The translations under genes were made by a program, and so were the position numbers. From assembly GCA_011523845.1 (NCBI GenBank), contig WTFV01000227.1, forward strand, positions 1 to 64,000: a stretch of 64,000 nt of DNA. Direction: 5' to 3'. This DNA comes from Acidobacteriota bacterium. GTDB taxonomy: Bacteria; Acidobacteriota; Vicinamibacteria; Vicinamibacterales; UBA8438. Below are positions 56,711-64,000 of the stretch, in pieces. Under the pieces are notes generated by a model, which was given only the letters and a program-made list of their open reading frames with translations, was not told the origin of the DNA and ran no database searches. How positions within the stretch are numbered: position 1 is the stretch's first letter; the number at the start of each line of letters is the position of its first letter.

Positions 56711-59274
56711 CACACCCCCCACCCCAGCAGCGATCCGACCTGGTAGACGAGAAGCGACGCGCCGTACGCGAGCACCGACATGTAGCCGAACATGAACACG
56801 GGCCAGCCCCAGGAGCCGGACTCGCGCCGGACCACGCCGATCGTGCTCATGCACTGGCACGCCAGCACGAAGAAGACCATCAGGGAAACCCCCGCCAGCG
56901 GCGTCATCAGCGGAGAGCCGTCCGCGTGGCTCGCTTCCTGGAGCGACGTCCGCAGCGACTGGCTCTCCTCGTCGGCGTCCGCGATGCCGAAGACGATGCC
57001 GAGCGTCGACACGAACACCTCGCGCGCCGCGAAGGCCCCGAGAATGCCGACGCCGATGCGCCAGTCGAAGCCGAGCGGCTCCATGGTCGGCTCGAAAATG
57101 CGTCCGACCCGCCCGGCGATGCTGTACTCGAGGCTCTCGCCCGCCTCGCGGCCGTTCAGAAGATCGAGCTGCTCCGCGCGGGCCTCGGGGTCGACCACCG
57201 TCGCCTCCACCTCCGCGCGTTGCTGCGCGTACCGCTCGGCGATCTCGGCGCTGCGCGGATAGGAGAGCAGCGCCCAGAGGATGATGGTCATCGTCAGGAT
57301 GATGGTCCCGGCGTCGACCAGGAACTTCCGCAGGCCGCGCCACGTCACCAGCGCGACGTTGCGCCACAGCGGGACGCGATACGGCGGCAGCTCCAGGACC
57401 AGCGGCAGCCGCGGCCCCTTGAGCACGGTCCGGCGCAGCACCGCGGCGGCCCCCAGGGTCGCGCCCACCGACAGCGCGTACATGGAAAACAGGACCGCGG
57501 CGCCGGCGCTGAACACGCCGAGCACCTGCGCGTCGCCGGCGAACACGACGGCCGTCACCAGGGCGAACACCGGCAGCCGGGCGCTGCAGGAGATCATCGG
57601 CAGCGTCAGCATCGTGATCAGCCGGTCGCGACGGCTCTCGATGGTCCGCGTGGCCATCACCGCCGGAATCGCGCAGGCGAACCCGGACAGCATCGGCACG
57701 AAGGCCTTGCCGTGCAGCCCGACGCGGCCCATCAGGCGGTCGATGACGAAGGCGACGCGCGCGAGGTAGCCGAGGTCCTCCAGCACCGCGATGAAAAGGA
57801 AGATCATCGCGATCTGCGGCACGAACACCACGACGTTGCCTACCCCGGCAATCACGCCGTCGACCATCAGGTCCTGCAGCGGTCCCTCGGGCAGAGCGGA
57901 CGTGACGCCGTCCTGCAAGGCCGTGGTGGCCGTCTCGATGGCGCCGATGAACGGCTCGGACCAGGCGAACAGCGCCTCGAACAGGAGCGCCATGACGATG
58001 GCGAAGACCCCCATGCCGTAGAAGCGATGGGTCAGGATGCCATCGATACGATCCGTCCAGAAGCGGTTCCCGGCATCGGCCGGCGCGACGCGGCGCACGT
58101 CGGCCACGACGTCCTCGATCCACCGGTAGCGGGCCGCGATGACCTCCTGGTCCAGGCTCACCTGCTCGCCGGCGGCCCGCAGGCGCAGATCGTCGACGGT
58201 CTTGCGCGCGGGCGCCGGCAAGCCTTCGACGTCGTCCTCGTCGGTGGTGTGCGACAGCAGCGACCAGACCGCCCACGACCGGCGGGCGGCCGGCGTCCGA
58301 TCGAACGTCCCGCCGCGCAGGGTCCCTTCGACCTCCGCCACGGCGTTCTCCACCGACGGGGAAAACCCCGTCCACGCGATGTCGCTGCGCGGCGCCAGCT
58401 CGACGGTGGCCTCGACTGCGCGCCGCAGCTCGTCGAGCCCCCGGCCCGTCGAGCCGACCGTCGGCACGACGGTGGCCCCGAGCCAGTCCGAGAGCTTGCG
58501 GGCATCGACGGTCACCCCGGCCGCCGCCGCCTCGTCGACCATGTTCAGCGCGACCACCACCGGCACGCCCGTCTCGACGATCTGCAGGACCAGGTACAGG
58601 CCGCGCTCGAGCGAGCCGGCGTCGACGACGATCACCACCGCGTCGGGCACGTCGCCGCGCCGGCCCAGCACCTCGTCCACAGCGACCTGCTCGTCCGGCG
58701 AGTGCGTGCTGAGGCTGTAGGTGCCCGGCAGATCGACCAGCTCGACGCGGGCCCCGCCGGGCAGCGCGATCTCTCGCGACGAACGGGTCACGGTGACCCC
58801 GGGGTAGTTGCCGACCTTGGCGCGCGACCCGGTCAGGGCGTTGAAGATGGTCGTCTTGCCCGAGTTGGCGTTGCCGGCGACCAGCACGCGCGGAACGCGC
58901 GCCGGCGCGGCCGCTTCCCGCGGCGGATGGACGTCGAAATGGAGCGAGGACTCGGGTGCGCCGCCGTCGCTCCCGGAATCGACTCGATCGAGCGGGGCCA
59001 GCGACACCTCCGCGGCGTCGGCGGACCGGAGGCTCAACAGGTAGCCGCGGAGCCGGATCTCCAGCGGGTCGCCGAACGGCGCGCGCCGCACCATCTCGAT
59101 CCGCGTTCCGGGCAGCAGGCCCATCTCCATGAGCCGCCCCCCCACCCGCCGGGCGCAGTCGATGCGGTGGACGACGGCGCTCTCGCCGATTGGCAGTTGA
59201 TCGAGCGTACGGAGGCCCTGGTGCACGTGGACGCCTCCCGAAGATGGTGCGTGCGGATGGGCCCACCCCGGCAT
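56710..59274 (-). CDS. feoB: FeoA-FeoB fusion ferrous iron transporter
   Basis: The protein has 854 residues. Residues about 22-95 form a FeoA (SH3-like) domain: LDQLPIGESAVVHRI, LMEMGLLPGTRIEMV, PLEIRLRGYLLSLR. A linker follows, then the FeoB G-protein with GNANSGKTTIFN (about 136) and DLPGTYSLS. The two gate motifs of the membrane part are present (LSGFACAIPAVMATR and FFVLACQCMSTI), with the intervening core. FeoA is usually a separate gene, so this is a natural fusion. Confidence 0.94.
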   Translation of the reverse strand: MPGWAHPHAPSSGGVHVHQGLRTLDQLPIGESAVVHRIDCARRVGGRLMEMGLLPGTRIEMVRRAPFGDPLEIRLRGYLLSLRSADAAEVSLAPLDRVDSGSDGGAPESSLHFDVHPPREAAAPARVPRVLVAGNANSGKTTIFNALTGSRAKVGNYPGVTVTRSSREIALPGGARVELVDLPGTYSLSTHSPDEQVAVDEVLGRRGDVPDAVVIVVDAGSLERGLYLVLQIVETGVPVVVALNMVDEAAAAGVTVDARKLSDWLGATVVPTVGSTGRGLDELRRAVEATVELAPRSDIAWTGFSPSVENAVAEVEGTLRGGTFDRTPAARRSWAVWSLLSHTTDEDDVEGLPAPARKTVDDLRLRAAGEQVSLDQEVIAARYRWIEDVVADVRRVAPADAGNRFWTDRIDGILTHRFYGMGVFAIVMALLFEALFAWSEPFIGAIETATTALQDGVTSALPEGPLQDLMVDGVIAGVGNVVVFVPQIAMIFLFIAVLEDLGYLARVAFVIDRLMGRVGLHGKAFVPMLSGFACAIPAVMATRTIESRRDRLITMLTLPMISCSARLPVFALVTAVVFAGDAQVLGVFSAGAAVLFSMYALSVGATLGAAAVLRRTVLKGPRLPLVLELPPYRVPLWRNVALVTWRGLRKFLVDAGTIILTMTIILWALLSYPRSAEIAERYAQQRAEVEATVVDPEARAEQLDLLNGREAGESLEYSIAGRVGRIFEPTMEPLGFDWRIGVGILGAFAAREVFVSTLGIVFGIADADEESQSLRTSLQEASHADGSPLMTPLAGVSLMVFFVLACQCMSTIGVVRRESGSWGWPVFMFGYMSVLAYGASLLVYQVGSLLGWGV

Positions 59275-59308
59275 CTCCGGAATGCGACCCGATCTCAGTT
59301 TGCGTAGT

Positions 59309-60307
59309 CTACAGCAGGAAGCCGTCGCGCAAGGGATCGTCGTCGTCCAGCTCGAATTCGTGGCGCCCGGTGATCCAGGCGCGGCCCTCGATGCGCGGCA
59401 CGATGGCCGGCAGATCGCCGACCGTCGTCCGGTCCTCGACGGTTCCCGAGAACGTCGTGCCGATGAGGCTCTCGTGCACGAAGCGGCCGGCGGGATCGAG
59501 CAGACCCATGGCGTCGAGGACCGCCATCACCGCGGAGGTGCCGGTGCCGCACGGCGAACGATCGACCTGCGCGTCGGCGAAGACCGTGACGTTGCGCAGG
59601 TGGGCGCCCTCGGCGTCGGGCGGGCCCGTGAAGATCGTTCCGTAGATTCCGCGCAGGCGGCGGTCGGCGGGGTGCACGACGTCGACCGCCTTGTCGGCGC
59701 GGTCCCGGATCTCGCCACCGAGGACGCGCAGCCGGGCCAGCTCCTCGCGGCGGATCGGCACGCCCGCCGCCTCGCCGTCGACGATGGCGTAGAAGGCGCC
59801 CCCGAACGCGACGTCGACCGGAACGACACGCCCGTCCACATCGATGGGCGTGCCGGCTCGGAGCACGAACGACGGCACGTTGACGAACGATACCGCCTCG
59901 ACCCGGCTGTCGTCCCGAAGCGTGGCGCGCGCCCGCACGGCGCCGGCCGGGGTGTCGAGCACGATGTCCGCCCCCGGATCCGACAGGTGCAGCAGACCCT
60001 GCTCGATGGCGATCTTCACCACCGCGATGACGCCGTGCCCGCACATCGTGCTGTAACCCTCGTTGTGCATGAACAGCACGCCGGCGTGGGCGCCGGGCGA
60101 CACCGGCTCGGTCAGCACGGCGCCGTACATGTCGGGGTGCCCGCGCGGCTCGCGCATCAGGGCGCGCCGAATGCCGTCGTGGCGACGGCGGACCCAGGCC
60201 CGCTTGTCGAGCATCGACGCGCCCGCCGGCGCGGGAAAGCCCTCGACCACGAGGCGCAACGGCTCTCCCGCGGCATGGGCATCGATCGTCCTGATCCGTC
60301 GCAGCAT
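59309..60307 (-). CDS. proline racemase / hydroxyproline epimerase family enzyme
   Basis: The protein has 332 residues. Both catalytic cysteines are present, Cys89 in STMCGHGVIA and Cys253 in DRSPCGTGTSA. It should therefore be a racemase or 4-hydroxyproline 2-epimerase and not the Thr-containing trans-3-hydroxyproline dehydratase. The first half has DAHAAGEPLRLVVEG. No hydroxyproline catabolic genes are adjacent. It ends 34 bp before feoB. Confidence 0.9.
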   Translation of the reverse strand: MLRRIRTIDAHAAGEPLRLVVEGFPAPAGASMLDKRAWVRRRHDGIRRALMREPRGHPDMYGAVLTEPVSPGAHAGVLFMHNEGYSTMCGHGVIAVVKIAIEQGLLHLSDPGADIVLDTPAGAVRARATLRDDSRVEAVSFVNVPSFVLRAGTPIDVDGRVVPVDVAFGGAFYAIVDGEAAGVPIRREELARLRVLGGEIRDRADKAVDVVHPADRRLRGIYGTIFTGPPDAEGAHLRNVTVFADAQVDRSPCGTGTSAVMAVLDAMGLLDPAGRFVHESLIGTTFSGTVEDRTTVGDLPAIVPRIEGRAWITGRHEFELDDDDPLRDGFLL

Positions 60308-60525
60308 GGGGTGACAGGCGGCTGCGCCGCGACAGCCGCGCAGACGACCTGGGTATCATAGGCGCGCAATGGCGTCCGGGCATCGTCCAACAGGCGCTCT
60401 CGTGGTCCCGGCCTGGCAGCCCGTGGTGGAACCCCGCGTGGCGCCGAGAGCGACGAGGCGCCCGCCTGCGCGGCCCGCCCGCCCCCATCGACACGGCCCG
60501 CGAGGCCGCAGGTAGTCGGACAGGG

Positions 60526-62261
60526 ATGGCCAGGGAGCCGCTGCGACCGGGTATCGTCGCCGTTCTGGCGGCCGGCCTGACCGTGGCGCTCGCACCCGCG
60601 CCACGGCAGGACGATGCGGCCGGGATGCAGGCCTATGCCCCGGTGACCGACGCGCGACTGCGGGAGCCGCATCCCGGCGACTGGCTCATGTATCGCCGGA
60701 CCTACGACGGGTGGGGATACAGCCCGCTGGACCAGATTACGGCGGAGAACGTGGCGGATCTCGTGCCGACGTGGGTCTTCCGAACCGGAATCCGGGACGG
60801 AGCGCTGCAGGCGGCTCCCATCGTCACCGGGAACACGATGTTCGTGACGACCGCCGAGCAGGTGATCGCGCTCGAGGCGGACAGCGGCGTCCTGCTGTGG
60901 CGCTACGAACGCTCGCTGCCTTCCGATCTCAGGCGTCCGCATCCGACCAACCGGGGCGTGGCCCTGTACGACGACAAGGTCTACGTCGGAACGCTCGATG
61001 CGCACGTCGTGGCCCTGCGGGCGACCACCGGCGAGGTCGTCTGGGAACGGGCGTGGACGACTACCGCCTGACCTCCTACATCACCATGGCGCCGCTCGTC
61101 GCGAACGGCAAGGTCATGGTCGGAACGTCCGGCGCAGAGCACGGTGTACGCGGGTCGATCACGGCGCTCGACGCCATGACGGGCGACCAGGTCTGGAAGC
61201 GGCACACGGTTCCGGCCCCGGGTGAACCGGGCAGCGAGACCTGGCCCGCCGACTCGTGGCGCAACGGCGGCGGATCGGTCTGGTTGACCGGCAACTACGA
61301 TCCCGCGCTCAACCTGACCTACTGGGGAGTGGGCAACGGCGGACCCTGGACGGGCGACGCCCGCCCCGGCGACAACCTGTACACCAACTCCACGATCGCG
61401 CTCGACGCCGACAGCGGCGAGTTGCGGGACCATTTCCAGTACCACTGGAACGGATCCTGGGACTGGGACGAAGCCAGCCCCCCGCTGCTGCTGGACGTCG
61501 ACCGGGGCGGGCGCACGATGCGCGCCCTCGTGCACGCGGGGCGCAACGGGTACCTGTGGCGACTCGAGCGACATGCCGGCGGCATGCGCTTCCTCGACGC
61601 CCGACCGTACGTCCACCAGAACGTGTTCGCGAGCCTCGACCCGCTGACCGGGCGGCCGACCTACGACGCCGCGCGCGTGCCGGGCATAGGGAAGCGCGCC
61701 GACTTCTGCCCCTCCACCGGAGGGGCGCGCAACTGGCCGCCGGAGGCGTTCAATCCGCGGACCGGCCTGCTCTACATCTCGGCGCACAACAACCGTTGCG
61801 GAATCATGGAGGGACACGCGGTCAGGTACCGGGCCGGACACCCCTTCGTGGGCGCCGACGACGAATGGTACCGGCGGGAGGGTACCGACCACCTCGACGA
61901 GCTGCAGGCCTGGAACGTCCATACCGGACGGAGAATCTGGATCCGGGAATTCCCATTCGACGAAGAGGTCGGCCTCGAACCGCTGGGCGCGGTGCTGGCG
62001 ACGGCCGGCGATCTGGTCTTCCTCGGCGGCACGGACTTCCGCGCCTTCCACGCCTCGTCCGGCACGCCGCTCTGGCGGATCAGGCCCCGGCGCCACCGAG
62101 CCACCGGCACCCCGACCTCCTATGCGGTCGACGGCGTGCAGTACGTCGCCGTGCCCTTGCAGGGCCGCCGCGCGGAGGCGGATGACCCGGATGCTCCGGC
62201 CGCCGCGGACGACCTGCGCGACGACATCGTCGTGGCCTTTGCGCTCGACTGCCAGTGCTGA
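60526..62261 (+). pseudogene. PQQ-dependent dehydrogenase with a single frameshift
   Basis: The first frame (60526-61071) encodes a signal-like start, then DWLMYRRTYDGWGYSPLDQI and beta-propeller repeats up to VVWERA. The continuation is in another frame from about 61054: VDDYRLTSYITMAPLV, GGSVWLTGNYDPALNLTYWGVGN, WNGSWDWDEASPPLLLDV and the last blade with VAVPLQG. Together they give about 578 residues, the usual length of a methanol/alcohol dehydrogenase-type PQQ enzyme. One G is missing in GCGTGGAC; adding it restores the frame. Sequencing error and recent mutation are both possible. Confidence 0.82.
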
Positions 62262-62293
62262 CGCAGACGACGCGGCGCCAGACGGGGAGGGGA

Positions 62294-62368
62294 TGGTAGC
62301 GGTACGGGGATTCGAACCCCGGTCCCGTGGCTGAGAACCACGTATCCTAACCCCTAGACGATACCGCC
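62294..62368 (-). tRNA. tRNA-Glu (anticodon CUC)
   Basis: Read on the reverse strand, GGCGGTA pairs with TACCGCT to form the acceptor stem. The D arm contains TAGGGGTTAGGA. The anticodon stem CGTGG/CCACG encloses TTCTCAG (anticodon CTC), and the T arm GGGG-TTCGAAT-CCCC is standard. CCA is encoded. The G1-U72 pair is the only irregularity. Confidence 0.95.
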
Positions 62369-62433
62369 ACTCCGAGGTTGCGAGATTATTCTAGCAACCT
62401 GCGGTTTCGACCGTCAACGAGGAGCGCTATCAT

Positions 62434-63843
62434 ATGCCCGTGATTCGCGCGGTCCTCGGGCTCGCCGCCGGGCTGGCGTTGGGCGCCGCCCTGGCCGCCT
62501 GGATAGCGGCCGGGCAGGCCGCCGGGCCGACCCTCGAGGTCGTGCAGCCCGGCGAGTTCATCGGACGCACCGCGTCCTTCGTCGCGACGGCGGAGACCCC
62601 CGGCGCGGAGTTCCTGACGCTCACTGCGCACATCGAGCAGGAAGGCGGCGTCCACCCGCTCTTCTCTCTCGACGATCCCGCCTCCGCCGCCCTGGAGCAG
62701 GAGACCGACGATCGGCTGCGCATCTCGCGCACCTTCGACCGGGAGTCGCATCCCGGCCTGGCGGAGGGCCCGGCACGGATCGTCGTCGCGGCGAGCCGGC
62801 CCGTGCTGTTCGGAATGCGCGAGAGCGGGTCGGAGATCGCGGTCGACGTGACGGTGCGCCTCACCCCGCCCCGCCTGACGCCGCTGTCGACGCTGCACTA
62901 CGTGACGCACGGCGGATCGGAGATCGTCGTGTACCGGGTGACTCCCGGAGACGTCGAGTCGGGCGTCCGCGTCGGCGGCCGCGAGTACCCCGGCTACCCT
63001 GCCTCGGGCGCCGGTATCGAGGACCGCGACGATCTGCGGGTGGCGTTCTTCGCGCTGCTCCACGATCAGGACCTCGGCACGCCGATCCAGCTCTACGCGC
63101 GGGACCCGGCCGGCAACGAGGGGACCGCCGATTTCGCGCACCGGATCTTCGAACGGCAGTTCCGGCGCTCGCGGATCCCGGTGAGCGACGGCTTCCTGCG
63201 GCGCGTCGTGCCCGGCATCGTGGCGGGGTCGCCGGAGCTGGCCGGAGAAACGGCCGACGGCTCCACCGAGCCCTCCGAGCTGCTCCGGCTCTACCTGCTC
63301 ATCAACGGACAGCTCCGCGAGAGCAACCGCGGCACCCTCGCCGGGCTGGCCGCCGAAACCGCGACCCGGTTGCTGTGGAGCGGCCCGTTCCGGCAACTGG
63401 CCAACTCGCAGGTCGAGTCGGGCTTCGCCGACCACCGGACGTACTTCCACGACGGGGACGAGATCGATCAGCAGGTGCACCTCGGTTTCGACCTCGCGTC
63501 GACCGCGAACGCGCCCGTGCGCGCCGCGAACGGCGGCACGGTGATCTTCGCCGAATACCTCGGCATCTTCGGCCGCTGCGTCGTCATCGACCACGGCATG
63601 GGGCTGCAGTCACTCTACGCCCACCTGTCGTCCATCGACGTGACTCCCGGCATGGCGGTCGAACGCGACCAGCAGCTCGGCCTGAGCGGGCAGACCGGCC
63701 TGGCCGGCGGGGACCACCTGCACTTCGCGATGCTGCTGCAGGGCCGACCGGTGACGCCCATGGAGTGGTGGGACGAGCACTGGATCGAGGATCGCGTGCT
63801 CCGGAAGCTGCGCGCGGCAGCAGGCGAGACCGCCTCCCGGTAA
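62434..63843 (+). CDS. exported M23-family peptidase
   Basis: The protein has 469 residues with an N-terminal membrane or signal segment (VLGLAAGLALGAALAAWIAAG). Residues about 40-330 are beta-rich and unassigned. The C-terminal M23/LytM domain has the zinc ligands in HLGFDLAS, GMGLQSLYAHLSSID and GGDHLHFAML (HxH). Such enzymes cut peptidoglycan or act as activators at the cell envelope. It is divergent from the tRNA gene. Confidence 0.92.
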   Translation: MPVIRAVLGLAAGLALGAALAAWIAAGQAAGPTLEVVQPGEFIGRTASFVATAETPGAEFLTLTAHIEQEGGVHPLFSLDDPASAALEQETDDRLRISRTFDRESHPGLAEGPARIVVAASRPVLFGMRESGSEIAVDVTVRLTPPRLTPLSTLHYVTHGGSEIVVYRVTPGDVESGVRVGGREYPGYPASGAGIEDRDDLRVAFFALLHDQDLGTPIQLYARDPAGNEGTADFAHRIFERQFRRSRIPVSDGFLRRVVPGIVAGSPELAGETADGSTEPSELLRLYLLINGQLRESNRGTLAGLAAETATRLLWSGPFRQLANSQVESGFADHRTYFHDGDEIDQQVHLGFDLASTANAPVRAANGGTVIFAEYLGIFGRCVVIDHGMGLQSLYAHLSSIDVTPGMAVERDQQLGLSGQTGLAGGDHLHFAMLLQGRPVTPMEWWDEHWIEDRVLRKLRAAAGETASR

Positions 63844-63877
63844 CCGCGGTAGCCGCCGCGCCGGCGCCCGGTACGGG

Positions 63878-63883
63878 TATAAT
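63878..63883 (+). promoter_or_regulatory. -10 box before the last gene
   Basis: A perfect TATAAT within GGGTATAATTGC, 75 bp before the next start codon. The preceding TACGGG does not resemble a -35 box at the right distance. Confidence 0.5.
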
Positions 63884-63957
63884 TGCAGGGTATCCGGGGC
63901 CGCGCACGCGTGCCCGCCCCGGTTCTCCCGTATCCACATCCGCGCAGGAGAAGTTCG

Positions 63958-64000
63958 ATGCGACACCGCACATTCTGGATTCTCGTCTCGCTCGCCGCGA
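63958..64000 (+). CDS. start of a secreted protein, cut by the window edge
   Basis: The ATG at 63958 is preceded by AGGAG and a -10 box. The 14 visible residues (MRHRTFWILVSLAA) have a basic end followed by a hydrophobic core, as in a signal peptide. The product cannot be named. Confidence 0.6.
   Translation, partial: MRHRTFWILVSLAA

Overview
The window is GC-rich bacterial chromosome with short intergenic spaces and mostly complete genes. The best taxonomic hint is a VWFA-domain protein of the type common in Acidobacteriota (54558-55475). It fits the other content: a NifA-type regulator beside gltBD, many Uma2, PIN, HigBA and DUF4143 genes, and a PQQ dehydrogenase. I infer an acidobacterium, perhaps of the Vicinamibacteria type. 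No 16S gene is present, so this is a hypothesis.

Layout. 1-4600 is a decayed accessory region: the tail of a transposase, a truncated HerA-like ATPase, an orphan XRE regulator, a Schlafen-like gene lacking its N-terminal domain, a DUF4143 ATPase, and a DUF433 antitoxin whose partner is reduced to 25 codons. 4623-27640 is a nitrogen-assimilation supercluster: a LysR regulator, gltB, gltD, a sigma-54-dependent NifA-like activator, a first PII gene, amtB, a TorF-like porin, glnD, a second PII gene, glnA, a deleted ATPase pseudogene, a large SEC-C protein and glnE. It holds the ammonium importer, GS and GOGAT, both PII signal proteins, the enzyme that uridylylates PII and the enzyme that adenylylates GS. 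Good sigma-54 promoter matches precede the activator and the first PII gene. 27641-31953 holds single metabolic genes (aldo-keto reductase, amidohydrolase, quinone oxidoreductase) and small membrane or SEC-C proteins.

32093-37591 is a diaminopimelate/lysine operon: an ACT-domain protein, dapB, dapA, dapD and dapE. It is interrupted twice, by a reversed vapBC module between dapA and dapD and by a Uma2 gene between dapD and dapE. Both interruptions are bordered by duplicated scraps of dapD. 37592-46650 mixes housekeeping genes (cyclophilin pair, tag, an rRNA/tRNA methyltransferase, fpg) with two HigBA-type modules; the second is visibly richer in A/T. 46765-53534 is a leftward run: a DUF3883-like protein, a PIN toxin, metH and a KefB-type antiporter. 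53762-64000 holds a DUF3347 protein, the VWA protein, an HD hydrolase, a FeoA-FeoB fusion with its Cys-rich partner, a proline racemase-family enzyme, a frameshifted PQQ dehydrogenase, tRNA-Glu(CUC), an M23 peptidase and the start of a secreted protein.

The most notable structure outside genes is a dispersed repeat of about 108 bp with two internal hairpins. It occurs three times in full and once as a hairpin end, and its ends repeatedly supply the TAG stop codon of the adjoining gene.
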